Positions 10,751 to 23,050 of a DNA stretch of 64,000 nucleotides are shown here, piece by piece. The position numbers and the translations under genes are program-made. The notes beneath the pieces are model-generated. The model saw only the letters and a list, made by a program, of their open reading frames with translations, had not been told where the DNA came from and searched no databases. This DNA is from Otatea glauca (lineage: Eukaryota; Streptophyta; Magnoliopsida; Poales; Poaceae), in assembly GCA_036346275.1 (NCBI GenBank), contig CM070727.1, forward strand, positions 1,355,760 through 1,419,759. The letters run 5' to 3'. The first letter of the stretch is position 1, and each line of letters starts with the position of its first letter.

Positions 10751-11875
10751 TTGCCAAACCAGTTGATACAACATTATGTGGTCATTTGTTAGCACCCAAT
10801 TATCTGTCAACACTTCCATATATTTTTGTGCTATGTCTCTTTTATCCTTTGGACAATTCCATGTTAGTGGTGCTTCGGGTAAACTCATAAATAATTGATT
10901 TTATTATTGATATGAAATTCATTCCTCTGATCACATTTGTGAGGTATCACACTCAAATAGACTATAGGCTGGTACCGTAAAAAATGTTAAGAAATTTCCG
11001 TACGGGTGGAAAGGAGTAAGAACCAAATATATTTGAAGTGCAAAAATCAGGGGTACAATGGTCTTTTCCTCTCTAATCCTCTCTTAGATTCACAGATGAG
11101 TAGATTCTAAGAGAATTAGGAGCTGAAAAAAAAAATAGAATCTAGAGCTCTACCAAACAGCCCACAATAGCAACTTAACCGTCAATATGCACAGGAGCTT
11201 TTATATGTAAAGATCTAATATAAACTGTGTAAAATGTATGTTAACAAGAACATAATAACATTATCCACTTAGTTGTTTTAACTTAGATTTGTCAGAATGA
11301 ACAAAATCAATTACAGGATATTTATACATGTAGAATTAGCAGATCTCCTGTCGAGGGATGATGAGTTGATGATCAACATCCGCCTAGGCAGGTTGCTTGA
11401 ACTCAGCATTGCCCTAATGGAAGGGTTTAAAGTTGCATCGAGAATACGCCATCCAAGTCAGTGCCGTGCAACAGAAAAAGAGTGTAACTAGGATTAGGAA
11501 GGTTGGAGGACTGAGTGGTACCCACAGTTCGGCCCAGATGTATGGAGGAGACGTCCAGGTCAAGCTCTTCTTGATGAACAGCATTAGAAAGACTCCTCCT
11601 TGACAACCTGCCGACCACTCTACTGTCTGCTCGATGTTAACCACACAGTTCATGCAGCCCCTGGGCTTCCAAACCATGATCATTTGGCCTTGCTTATCCT
11701 TTTAAAAAGCACTGAACAGTAATGGCACTTAGTTTCATCAAGCATTTCGTACTGAAGTGTTGTTGAAATCACAAAGCATTTCGTAGTTCTATGCTGTGCA
11801 TAGTCAATGTTCAGCATATAATGAAACATGTAGGGTAATGAAGCGACGAAAATCAGGGGGCAGGGCAGCACTGAC
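10751..11875. other. Mostly non-coding; possible 3' exons of the neighbouring candidate gene
   Basis: Positions 11040-11165 end in ctctaccaaacagccc and look like a Tourist-like MITE end. Positions 11427-11618 on the minus strand have an open frame (contains LDVSSIHLGRTVGTTQSS) that reads like protein and could be a later exon of the candidate gene at 11876-13614, but I could not match the splice phases. Confidence 0.3.
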
Positions 11876-12064
11876 CTGGTATAGGCGCTGGTAGTAGCAG
11901 CAGAACCAGCCTTTTCATGGAATCACTTATAGAAGATTCATGGGCTTCATGGGTCCTCAGAATAAATTCAAGAATAACATATGCTTCCGATGACAAGTAA
12001 AGTTCTTTGTTTGAATGTGTCAGGTCAAGCAAAGGCTGCAGCGTGTCAGAAAATAGCTTGCCTC
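11876..12064 (-). CDS. Strong exon candidate, unknown protein
   Basis: Minus-strand block of 189 bases between an acceptor (gaaaattcag, just above 12064) and a donor (CCAG/gtcagt, just below 11876). It is open throughout as 62 full codons and reads like a helical-repeat protein (LFSDTLQPLLDLTHSNKELY, then YVILEFILRTHEAHESSI). A diverged copy of the same exon start lies at 12400-12530. A probable first exon with ATG and donor lies at 13540-13614 on the same strand. I do not recognise the family. The gene may be live but weakly expressed, or decaying; the full exon chain could not be completed. Confidence 0.4.
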
Positions 12065-12394
12065 CTGAATTTTCACAAAACTAAAATCCATAAGTAATTT
12101 ACCAAGCAAAAAGTAAAGGATGTGTTTAAGGTAACTAATCGGTTATTTCTTCCTTGATGATTCCTCAAAAAAATAATCTTCCTTGATGAGGTCGTCACTA
12201 GTTTAGATTCAACAGAGCTGCTGGTCATAACATAAATAGTGGTTAAATGTGACCAAATGCATCGTTACAGAAAGTAAAATCAATTAGAAAGAAATAGACA
12301 GCCAGATTACATATCTAGGCTTGCAGACAGATTATTAATGGTGCTGCCTTCAAGTGAAAATTTCGGTTTGAGGAAATAGTTTCCCCACACAAAT

Positions 12395-12530
12395 TGTTCA
12401 GTAGCATTTTCAGCCATGATTCTGGCAAGTCTGGATATGTCAGGTGAAGCAAACATTAACTCCAGCATGTCAGAAAATAGCTCGGAGGAGAATTGCCACA
12501 GGACTAAGGTTATGCACCAAGCGACAGCCG
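12395..12530 (-). pseudogene. Diverged duplicate of the 11876-12064 exon
   Basis: The minus-strand text gagctattttctgacatgctg matches the start of the exon at 12064 (caagctattttctgacacgc). It stays partly alignable for about 100 bases and is open (LFSDMLELMFASPDIS). The similarity continues outside the exons: blocks around 12225-12385 and 12600-12760 match each other (tgctggtcat..., atgcatc.tta.ag...). A segment of about 400 bp was therefore duplicated in tandem and has since diverged. Whether both copies are spliced cannot be told from sequence. Confidence 0.4.
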
Positions 12531-12769
12531 ACTGGATGTATCTAAACTCAAGTTCTTAATCGGTCATTTGCTTCTCAGTTGAGTTCACTGCTAGTTTGAA
12601 CTCTCAACATAAATGCTGGTCATTACAGGAATAATTGTTAAACGTAGACAGATGCATCATTATAGACAGAGAGCACAAGCAATTAGAACGATATATCAAC
12701 AGGACTACAAATGGGTTATTGGCATTGCCTCAAAGTGAATAATTCTGCATGCGGAAAAAGTCGCCCCAC

Positions 12770-13539
12770 TTTGATGATTACTGATTCAAGTTTGCATTGC
12801 AACCATGGTTATACACCAAAGAAGTCAGATGTTTGGCATAAACTACGATAACAAATTTCAGCAGGATGCAATCCATGACTAGAGTTCCTGACTCTTACGT
12901 AATAACTCTTGAATAGAAGTAAATGCGAACTAGTTACAAGATCAGGTCTCTGCTGCAGTTGAGATCCCTCATCCATGAGAAACTGAGTGTTGCGGCCTTG
13001 CGGACTATATGTTGACAGATGAAATCATAGTTAGCAGATTCGCTATAATCCTCTGCAAATCGCAAATCAGATTCGTCGTACCCAAACCAATTTAGGGTAC
13101 GAGGATCGTGTTTACGGTGGAAATTGGAACAACAAAGTGTTAAACCGCGAACCTAAATCCCAACCAAGACACGGATGAACCCTGTTTCTAGTAACTATGG
13201 ATGAAATGCTCCCAGCCCTAATCACTGATTGCAGAATTGGGAATCTGAATCAGAAAGAACTGAATAAACTTGATCATGAGGCATACTACACATGACCATC
13301 AAAATTTCGTAAGTTTGCAGTGCATGGCTATCAGAATCCATAGCACATAAACTAGCTAGATGTCATGTACTTGCTATGTTCAAAAGGCAAAACGAACGCA
13401 ACCAACTGAAGCAATCAAGCAATACCATTTCCCGTTCGTTCATACCCACTGACTCGAATCGACAGCTGCATATATACACTATCCCATCGGAGAAGCACCC
13501 TCTCGTCCGCAGCCGGAAGTCGGAACGATGGTACCTCAC
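12770..13539. other. No gene seen (probable intron sequence)
   Basis: If the exons at 11876-12064 and 13540-13614 belong to one minus-strand gene, this stretch would be intronic with undetected small exons. A short open block near 12955-13020 (minus) was seen but has no convincing splice sites. Confidence 0.3.
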
Positions 13540-13614
13540 CGATCCAGTGCTCCTTTCCGCGACCACCGACGCGTGCGGCGAGGGCATTGTGTCCTCAGTC
13601 CCCACGCGCCCCAT
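13540..13614 (-). CDS. Possible first exon of an unknown minus-strand gene
   Basis: ATG at 13614 (minus) opens 25 codons (MGRVGTEDTMPSPHASVVAE...) and ends at a consensus donor, TCG/gtgagg. It sits in a GC-richer stretch of about 300 bases, as is usual for a grass first exon with its leader at 13615-13830. Downstream on the same strand is the good exon at 11876-12064. No domain can be read in so short a piece. Confidence 0.3.
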
Positions 13615-13829
13615 CCGAATCGAGATGTTTGGGGAACTTGCAATGCCGGTAGAGGAGGCGGGGCAAAGGCTTACGACGGATGCCGCTCACAGTAAGCGGC
13701 GGCGACGGCGAGGTGGGCAAGAGCTTGATTTCGAAGCGTTTCAGCTCAGACTTTCGCTGGGTTTATGCACTTCAGTTTTACAAGCGTTTCGTCGAGTCTC
13801 TGAGTCTGAATCGTGAGCATTTCAATGTT

Positions 13830-15885
13830 CCGTTCTAAAAAAACATACGCAAATGATACGCTGAGATTCTCAAGAGGAACTTCTGAATCACTTGTCCGTT
13901 TAATCACCTTCCTTCCTCGAATGCTGATTGCCCGTAACTGGTTTAATCTCTGGAGTTGAGAGATTATATTGCCAATCCAATTTCTTTTCATTTTTTGAAA
14001 CGGCAAAGACGCGATTGGATTAAGGAGGTAGAATAAGTACAGATACAAGGTGCGGAGACTGCACCCGAAGGAAGGGAGGGGAAAGAGACATCGAGGCCTC
14101 TAAGGAAGGAAAGAAACATCGAGGCCTCTAAGGCTGCCCTTGCATGAGTTTGCGGAGGTGCGTTGCTCCTGCTAAAATCCAGTTGGCAGCTTCATCCTTG
14201 ATCGATTGAAGAATTTGTTGGTGGGTTGCTCAGCTCCTCTGAAAAATTCTGTTATTTCGTTCTTTTCATCACTGTCAGCATGTTAGAATAATGACTGTCT
14301 TGACCCTTTTTTTTCAAAGAGGTGCTGCCAATCCAATTTCAGACACCGTCAAACAAGGATCTTTAGATCCCTCGTGGCACAGGAACGTGATGAAGTATGT
14401 ACCTTTCTCATTGCAAGCAGTTTGTTATCTTGAGAGGTATCCGCAGCATATCTCTATCGCGATCTCTCCCGTGACCGCTGCCTCAATACACAATCTTAAA
14501 AACCCATATTCTGCTCTTACGAGTTACGCCTTCAAAAAACAGCAACATGTTCGCAACCATGACGTCTAGGTCTAACGAAAGAGTGCGAAAAAAGAATCTG
14601 ATGTAATAGTGTTCTCAATGCACGCACTGCCACTCAGGAAAACAAAATGCATGCAGTGCCTGAATCAATCAGCATATCAGCAATAGTGAACATACTCAAC
14701 TGGACAGGGAAGATCACTTATTGGGGCATCTCTCGTACAGCAGGGCAGACAGAATCAATCGTTGCAATCAGAAATGTACTGATATTGAGTAAGCTTCCTG
14801 ATCTACTCAGGTGCTCACAATCTGACAGAATCGCTGGACCACACATGGGTAAGAACTTTCAGCAACAGAAACGAGCTTTCTGGTTATATTTTACAAGCTC
14901 ACCACTGAATCATCATCAACGCGAAGATGTCATTTAGAAAGCGCAGATAATAGCACACGACAAGTGACAGAATCAAGCGATTTCTGCAACCAACAACAAG
15001 ATATGATCCATCAAAGAGGGATACTTAATTTATTTGATGATATGGGAATGAACAGAGGCTCATGGCGATAGGCAAAACAAAATTTTCTGCACATGTGAAC
15101 ACGTGACAAACACATCATATTCTGAGAGAGAGAGAGAGAGAGAGAGAGAGCATTTGCTGCTTTGGCTGGTCTTATGCTGAAAAACAATAGACCTGGTACG
15201 AAACCATGCAGCCGAACATAGCATGCAATGGTGAAATTTCCAATCAAAAGCGAAGTTAAACTGGTAAAGTATGACTACATTGACTTACGAGATAGATCTA
15301 AAATTTATTTCGGTCAATAAGTTGACTTGTGAGGTAGAATTGTCATCGTTTTAACCCAAATAGTCAAGGAAAATCACCATAATGCTCAAGTTATGACAGA
15401 ATTAACTTGAGCTAAGCGGGTATAGTATTCCCTCTGGTGCTGTTCTGAGTCAAGCGCAACAAGGACATAGATAATCCCAGGGACATCCAAGGATGGTGAG
15501 CAGCAGGCAAATGCAGAACTCCATCTGCTCAAGAAAGATTAATACTATTAGTATGCTATAAAGACATGGTAATACCAATAGCGTTATCGAGCCAAAAAAA
15601 TTGTATATCACCACTTCATTTCAGTCGATTTCAAATTAATCCAGCGCGGCGTTGAATCTACCCACTCTTCCATTGGGAAAAAGATGTGGCATATTTTTGC
15701 GGTGTGCTAAGCCAAATGTGCCACCTTGGATAACAAACTAAATAGGCAGATTGTAGCAGATCCAATTCAAGAATGACCCCACACTGGGATTTGGGACTGG
15801 CAACCAAGTTTCAATCTGATGGGGTGAATTGATAGTTAGGTTTGAACACTTGACTAACTTCCATGAACTAAAAGGGTACTACTAC
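13830..15885. other. No gene seen
   Basis: Intergenic, AT-rich. A duplicated block of about 25 bp (acatcgaggcctctaaggaa and its near-copy) lies at about 14085-14132. The only other structure seen is the GA microsatellite listed separately. Confidence 0.4.
15124..15150. repeat. (GA)n microsatellite
   Basis: Uninterrupted run of about 13 GA dinucleotides in non-coding sequence. Confidence 0.95.
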
Positions 15886-16035
15886 TAGGATTTTTTTTAA
15901 ATAATACATTTTTTTATTCAAATTACAAAAATATACCTCGATCTCAAAAAATTGCAAAAATATACCTTTGTCATCCTTTTAGAAGGCGAGAAGGAAATGT
16001 CACCCGTTCAGAGGGCGAGAGAGGCATCCAGGAGG
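15885..16035. repeat. Half of a Mutator-type foldback element
   Basis: Matches one arm of the complete element at 55137-55799: a run like attttttttaaataataca, then aaaaatatacctcgat, tgcaaaaatatacct and gttcagagggcgaga. The second arm is missing, so this is a truncated or rearranged copy. Confidence 0.6.
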
Positions 16036-16960
16036 TGCATGACTAAAGAATGAGATCATCGGGAGAGGGGGAGGGGAATGGGGTGGACGATTTGCGTACG
16101 CTACAGCATCGGAAGTGGAGGGAGACGTCGAGCGGCGGCAGGAGGATGGCGAGCAGGATCTCCAGGAACATGCAGCAATGGCCGGACGCCATCCGGATGC
16201 TCGGATCGGATCGGAATCAGACGAGAGTGTTGGGATATCGGGGCGGGAAAGACATACTAAATTTAAAAAATTTATCTCTTTTTTGAATCATGGAATAAAT
16301 TAGAATCAAGATTTAGAATATACCAAAAGCAATAAATACTGATCTTAGGAGCGTAAATATGAAGATTTTGGAGAAGCTCTCGGCAAAACTCACAGTTTCA
16401 ATGCTAGAATGTAGCAACAGGAATGGATTCGTTGGATCTTCATTGCAGTAGCAGTCACGACCTTTAGATATCCACACAAACAGACGGACGACATCGTATG
16501 TCGGTATGCTAGTACCGCGCAAAAAGACTCGTGTGACCTTTATATCTGATTCAGGTGAAACTTTTTCACCTTCCTTTTCTTTTTCTCTCAATTTTTCATA
16601 AATTTTCTGAACCTAGACATCCTTTCATAACCAAAACATTGTAGCACTTGATGCTACAGTACCAACACGTGGCACTATTCACATGTTGGTTGCTACAGTG
16701 CTGCCGACATGCTATGGTGTTTTCCATTGCTGCTACAATGTTTTCAGCACAAAAAATGTGTTTTTGCATGCGCGGGTTCGCATCTTTTTGTGAACAACCA
16801 AATATCATGTTTAATCACGTTGAACACTTGTCACGAGAGAAGATTTCATAAATCTATTTTAATCCTATTCTTGTGTGTGACCATTTAGATTCATGCAATA
16901 TTAGCGATAAACCGAAAAACTCCCTTTTCGATTCACAAGTCGCAACCGGCTCCTAGCAGA
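16036..16960. other. No gene seen
   Basis: A short GC-rich stretch (16050-16250) followed by AT-rich sequence. A palindromic segment at about 16630-16760 repeats gctacagtg/ctacaatgtttt blocks on both strands, possibly a small decayed foldback. No domain in any frame. Confidence 0.35.
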
Positions 16961-16965
16961 ATATT

Positions 16966-19037
16966 GTGACTACCCAAATCACATGAATGTCATTTATCTG
17001 ACACACCTTCAATGGATACATGTCAATCCTTTTGTTACTTTGATATCATAGTTTAACTTAAGGCTGAGGTGTGTCATCCTTGTACTGATTTTCTCGATTA
17101 TCTAAAGTAGACTAACAAGATCAATCAATTAACATATTTAATCATTCGGGCATGGCCATGCACATTCTTTAGTCTATTTCATCAAGTGGGCGATCGATAA
17201 ATGTGATAACGGCACCCCCTTTACTACACGATCACTTGCTTGAGGGAAAACTATTTTGTTTAATTAAGACCAATGACATACACAGCCATAATACAACAAA
17301 TTTTACAACAGTGGCTACTGGCCACAATTCAATATATCATTAAGTCAAGATTAACATTACTTCAACATGACATGAATCCCATTGTACAACTAAGCATGTC
17401 TAAGTATAGGTACGATATCCCAACGATGGCATCACAATAAGGTCCAACTAATAATATCCCAACTTAGGGTTTCAATAATCAAGGTGGTATAATGTTAATT
17501 AGGTATATAGCTATTCCCGACAAATAATTATTGATACACAAATAGTATGTAATTATATAAAACAAATTACTTTTGCAAATATAGTTTCAACAAGATCAAA
17601 GGTTACGACTTACCACGTTGATCTATTGCTAAGTTTTGATCTTCAAATTCTCCGTTCGCTCCCTCGGGATTAGCGTTTACCAGAAAAGAAAGCAACAATA
17701 CAAATAAATAACAAACAAAGACTCAAACGAACTCCAAACTAAAAATAAATAGCTCTGGAATGTAGAGCTTGATTTTAGAAAAAATTAGAAATTTTAATCG
17801 CCTCAATTGGGAGTTCATATGAGAGAGAACGAGCTTTCGAAAGATTAAATTCCCGAAAATAGAAAAAAATATTTTTTAGAATTTTTTTTCTAAAGAAAAA
17901 CCAATTTATTGCGACATGCTGACGTCGGTCGGGATTTGGTGGACTGGGTCTATGGCACTGCGCTCGGCTCACGGTGCACCCGGTGCATAGATGACGCAAG
18001 CGTTGATGTCATTGTTGGCGTCAACGATGACTTGGCGGCACGCGGGTTGCTAGGATAGAGATGGTGCACACGTGGCTACACGATGGCGGCTGACGTGGAC
18101 ACGAGGTAGCACGGGTGATCGGGCTAACACGTGAGCGCTGACGGGGCGCACGCGTGGACGCAACGTGGCGACACGATGGATGGCCACACAAGCACGGGCT
18201 CGATCCTCTGGCTTCGGTGAGGGGAGGCAGCACAACTCATCGGCAACAAAGAAGAAGAAGCCAACGACGAAAAGTCGATGGATCGGCTCGGATTTTGCTT
18301 GGATCTGAACGCGCACGACACGACGAACCCGAAGAGCAAAGCGACAACGGCGGAGACGGACCAGCGGCGTAGATCGGTGGAGAAGAAGGTTTCAGCGACG
18401 ACGGCTCAACTTCGGCGAGCTGGATCTCTGCGATGGCGGCGTCTCGGGCTGCGAAAGATGGGGGCAAATGGTGCGGCGCGTCTCAGAGAACCTTGTAGGG
18501 GGGTCAACGCCTTAAATAGGGTCTTGGGAGGCGTGAATCATTCAAAAACCGAGGATGACGACGACGTACGGTAGCTGGACTCTGAGGCGGCTAGAGTTTG
18601 GCTGCAGTGCGGGGCAGCAACGCACGGGGTAGCTGGGCTAGGCCGCGGAGCGGGCCGAACCGAGGCAAAGTGGGCCAGAACGAGCAGGTTGGCGGGTTGT
18701 GAAAAGCCAAATAGGAACGGGCTAAGGCGAAAAATGGCCCGAAAGTATTTTCGAAATAAGAATTGATTTTCTAATTAGGAAATTGCCAGAAATTCATATA
18801 AAAACAAATAAATTCAAATAAACAACAAATAAATTCAGAAAAATCTCAAAAATTGCAGAAAAAAATCCTTGGAACCCAAAGAACCCAACTATGATTAAGA
18901 TTTTTTTATGTATAGTTTAGTCAAATTAAATCTTTTCATTAATAGAAAATTCAAATTAAGCTTTAGTTGATTTGGAAAAAAATGCAAACGGTTCATTTTA
19001 ATTTTTAACATTCCAAAACTCAAATTTTAGGATGTTA
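16966..19037 (+). mobile_element. Probable long Gypsy-type solo LTR (about 2.1 kb)
   Basis: The left end tgtgactacccaaatc and right end caaattttaggatgttac resemble the termini of long grass Gypsy LTRs (TGTRACNNCCC ... GGATGTTAC). The last 250 bases are of the kind typical of such LTR ends: repeated aaataaattcaaataa and aaatctcaaaaattgcag. The middle (17930-18700) is GC-rich with chance open frames only. The flanking five bases (aatat / tatat) match imperfectly. No internal coding region adjoins. Ends are approximate. Confidence 0.4.
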
Positions 19038-20866
19038 CTATATCATTCCCTCCGTATGAGAAGGATAAATTCCATCTTGATCATACACTTCCCTCTGCAT
19101 GATTCAATGTATATCCGAGTGTTGTCGTTATGATTATCCAGTTACGGGCAACGTTAGATAACATCAAAGCATACCATTCTCATGTAGGAAATTGTATTGA
19201 TATCAGGTTTAAGGATCAATCATTATCATTGTATGAAACAACTTATGACATCCATCAAATCCTCAAAAGTTATTTCATAAGAAGATCAGTCTAATAGTAT
19301 GTACACTTACATATACTCACATAATTGAATTGTATCACATACTCATAATCTGTTAAACATGATTTTCAAAACAATTCGTGTACTTGTTTTGAATAAATAA
19401 TATTGGTGTCCCAACAATAAATAAAAAAGGGACAATTTGTAATAATATCGTAATCAAATTACAGAGCTTCACGATCAAGTCACATACTTGATGATCTATA
19501 ACATGAAATTATTAAAGGAACAACATAAGCATAAATGCAAGGTAATGATCTTCATGATTGGCATATTTCCAACAATGAACTGGAGATATCTCTCCTCCAG
19601 TTGTGTCCCCGTTTCGTGAAAAGTTCACGTATACAACACTATATATATACCCTTTTTTTTACAAATCTAGATCCTGTGCAATTTTTTTTGCAAATCTAGC
19701 CCCTCGGTTGAGCGCGGAAGAGCCAACATGCTATGCAACCAAGATAACGAGGTGCGCGTGGGAGGAGGTGCGGTAGGGAAAAGCGGTAGAAGGATGAGAG
19801 GAAATAAGTAGTGAAGAGAAGAGAGGAGATGAAATGGGGAGAAGAGAGGTTAGTCACCGATAGATCTCTCCGTTTTAGGAGTGAACTTTATTTTTTTATT
19901 TCATTTTGAAATCATGGTAGCTTAGTAAATAAAACAATTAGATCCTTAATTGTATGGGGTACTAGACACATGGTTAAATAGTTTATATTAGATATGTAGT
20001 TATTTTGAGTAGTTTACCGTACGATATATTGTTATAGATCTATTACTTTCTCGTAATAGTTAGTAGTACTATACCGATTAGTTTTAGAATATTAGATTTG
20101 CTAGTTAGTTCTATATAGAACATAAAGAATATATTCTTTTTAGTTATGTTTGTTCCTAGTATGTAGTTGCAACAATTTATGTAGAATCCATTATTATCTA
20201 TGTGTGTTACGTACTAAAGAATGCATAGTAATTTTGATTTGCACATAATATGTAATAATTTTTTGCCTTCCTTTAGGATGTTACACAGTATGAAAATCCT
20301 CTCCTATACAAGTTAAAATCTGATTAACATATTTGTTATTAATTCTATTTCACGTTATTTAATCTAATGAGCAGCTATCATTAACATTAGATTATATATC
20401 GAAATCATCGACAGGTATAGCTGAGCGAGTAACTTTTAAAATACAGTATAGAGAAGGGATTCTCCAGATAGGTGCAGAAGGGGTTTATCTGCATGATTTT
20501 CCATATGTGACGGTCAGTGTGTCACGTGCACAGCAGCGTCTATAGGGCACTGTTATGAGTTGGTTGTACTGTTGTTCTCGACGGACCATGTGTTGTATGA
20601 TTTAAAGTTGCATGGTGTTGCTACTTGTGCATAGAAACGTACATACTGGGAGTTAGTGGAATTGAAGGGTGCCAAATTCGTGGGGCTCATATGTGGGATT
20701 GGCAAAGGAGCGAGAATAGTTGTTGGTTTTTCTGGCCCAAGCCTTTGAGAAAGTCCCTCCGGTTCATGTGATGCAAGAAAATGCCTCGTTGATGATGCTA
20801 AAAAAGAGTTGAGCAATCGAGCCATAGTGAACCGTATTTTATGAGCCATACTTAGTTGAAGCTAAG
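19038..20866. other. No gene seen; possible transposon flank
   Basis: AT-rich. Positions 19650-19710 hold two tttttgcaaatctag blocks shared with the foldback at 8562. Positions 20430-20866 may be the N-terminal side of the Mutator transposase whose later part lies beyond the solo LTR, but stops in all frames prevent a firm call. Confidence 0.35.
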
Positions 20867-21751
20867 TGTCGGTGTTTCGAGCACCGGCGAGTGAATTTTT
20901 AAGTCTAAGGGGCCGCGCGTTCCCTCTCCTTGAATGGTTAGACTCAGGAGTCCAAGATGTATACTGGTTCAGGCCGAATGTCCCTACTCTAGTTCGTGAG
21001 GTGGTGGTGTATTGCCTTAGGTGCAGATGACTGAACGGTTTTTACAAGCGGGAGCTGAGAGCTCGAAAACGTGAGAGCAAGAACAGCCTATTCGTGAAGA
21101 TCGAGAGGAGGAAGTCCGTTGCCTCTCCCAGAGGATCCTGCCTCCCTTTATATAGCCGGAGGGGGCAGGTTACATGGGAAGTTGGGAGAGGAAAGGAGAA
21201 GGTGATCTATGCTAGGAGCTCTAGTCCTTCGTCTTGGCGATTTGGACATCGTCTACTTCCCCCCACGTCGGGTTGGTGGACTCATCGAGCAGAGTAGTTT
21301 GCCGTTTCACCGGGAAATAGCGTGCACTGCCCTCTGCAAGCCTGTCAGGCGCTGACGTTGCCTCGGGAGGGAGCGCGTTCTTATGCCGTGCGTGTCTGGA
21401 CGATGAGACTAGAGCTTGACTTCGGCAACCTCCTCGCTACATCAGGAAGGGGCCACCTGCCCCCGCACAGTCACGCCTGAGCCGTCGTGTCCGTAGGGCA
21501 CGTGACTAGTGGCCGGCGGAGGCCCGACACTTGGCCCTCGACGGAGATCGCCTCAGCTTGGTCGGAGATCGTGGGGAGTCCGACCTGTGGGGGTCGGAAG
21601 CCCCATTGGATCGGGAACGAGCTTGGGGTAGCTCGTTAGGTCGGGTCGATCGTCCTTCGTGGCCCCGTGGGGCCTTTGGTCGGAGCCGGGCTTGGGGCAG
21701 CCTGTTCGCCACTCCGGACCGTTGGGGTACTCATGGTATGAGTACTCGTCA
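20867..21751 (-). mobile_element. Solo LTR, copy B (885 bp), reverse orientation
   Basis: Same family as copy A at 9634-10556, here inverted: the plus-strand text starts TGTCGGTGTTTCGAGC and ends GGTATGAGTACTCGTCA. Perfect 5-bp duplication CTAAG at 20862-20866 and 21752-21756. A TATA-type sequence (tttatata) lies near 21148. No internal element adjoins, so it is a solo LTR. The surrounding sequence is a decayed Mutator transposase. Confidence 0.85.
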
Positions 21752-21756
21752 CTAAG

Positions 21757-23050
21757 ATTGTAGACCATCCCATGTCAAAGGCACATGAATCCATGGGCAT
21801 TGAAGACAAATGTGAGTAGATTGAAGCCTTGGTGGAAAGTATAGAGCTTGAAGACTGTGACTACAAGGCATAGCTAGATGATGAGATTATAATAACAAGC
21901 AAGGTGGAGGTGATCAAGCCGTTCCGCCGGAATGGAATGCATATAAATTTGACAAACTAGTAGTGAGTGAAGGTCAGCGAGTGCATGGGAGTACGAGCAA
22001 AATGAGGTTAGATAATGCGTGTTGTACAAAAGTAAGGAGGAGGTGCAACAGTCAGTCAAGTTCTGGATAATGTCATTAATGGGGGACAATCAAGGTAGCA
22101 AAGTCTAGCCCACGCGTGTATGACGTGAAGTGTGAGATAATGGGATGTCCAATAGTCGTTCCGCATACATACGTGATGATAGAGTCTATGCGATTCCACA
22201 GAGACTTGTCTCCAAGCTTTATTGCAAATATCATGTATGAAGAGATTGTGGGCAACTTGAATTTTTAGTCTTGATCCGTTGTTCTTGCAACTGAGGAGAG
22301 GTTCTAGTACACAATAAGTTATGGTAAGACTTGAAGGGCGAAGCAGAAGTCACTTGAAGCAGGGTTCGATACATTTGAAGACTTTTACCACAATCTACCT
22401 AGTATGCTCTGAGTCATACAACAAAGTAATACCGAGACCTATATTGATATTCTTAAAAAGACATCAGGACAGTTCTTTGTGAAGATGATATCTAAGTGAG
22501 CATTATTCTTTTGGTGTGTATATCAAATGCATTCAGACATTATCGTCCATTTCTTTACGTGGATGTCATCTTCCTAATTACGAAATACAAGGACCAGATG
22601 TTGACTGCAACCATAGTGGATGGCAACTACTAGGTTTTTCGGTTGTACTTGCATTTGTTGAGAGTGAGAACACCAACAGTTTGATGTGGTTTCTAAGAAA
22701 CATGAAAATGGGTGTTGCAGGCAATCAGGCTCAGATTTGCATCATACATGATCGATATGTTGGTTTGTTGAAGGCGATTGTGCTGCTATAGTAAGAAAAA
22801 TACGAGTCGTATCTATGACTTGATTTGAAGAATAAGTTGTGCAAGACGCACTTGAGTACCAATTTCTACAAACAACTTAGGACCAAAGTCCTGATGAAGC
22901 TTTCAAGAGGCTTTGTGATTAGAATTAACGTAGAAAAATTGATACACTATAAAGTATGCTTGATGGCCTCACGATGTAACGCGCAAGAGAGGTAGTGAAG
23001 AAGCTCGCCATATGCACAAAAGAGCTCTCTGCTTCGCTCGGTAAGATATC
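21757..23050 (+). pseudogene. Mutator-like (MULE) transposase pseudogene
   Basis: Heavily decayed transposase. Around 22120-22275 frames read KCEIMGCPIVVPHTYVM and FHRDLSPSFIANIMYEEIV, like the region ahead of the MULE core. At 22516-22791 frames read the MULE core: a block equivalent to FLSVDGxxLxGxYKG (22545-22600), then LAFVESENTNSLMWFLRNMK and ICIIHDRYVGLLKAI. Many frameshifts and stops; no intact frame above 91 codons. No terminal repeats could be assigned. Confidence 0.65.

Noticed and set aside
17775..18574. Overlapping frames of 70-98 codons in a GC-rich block
   Set aside because: No domain, frames on both strands, and the block fits inside the probable long LTR.
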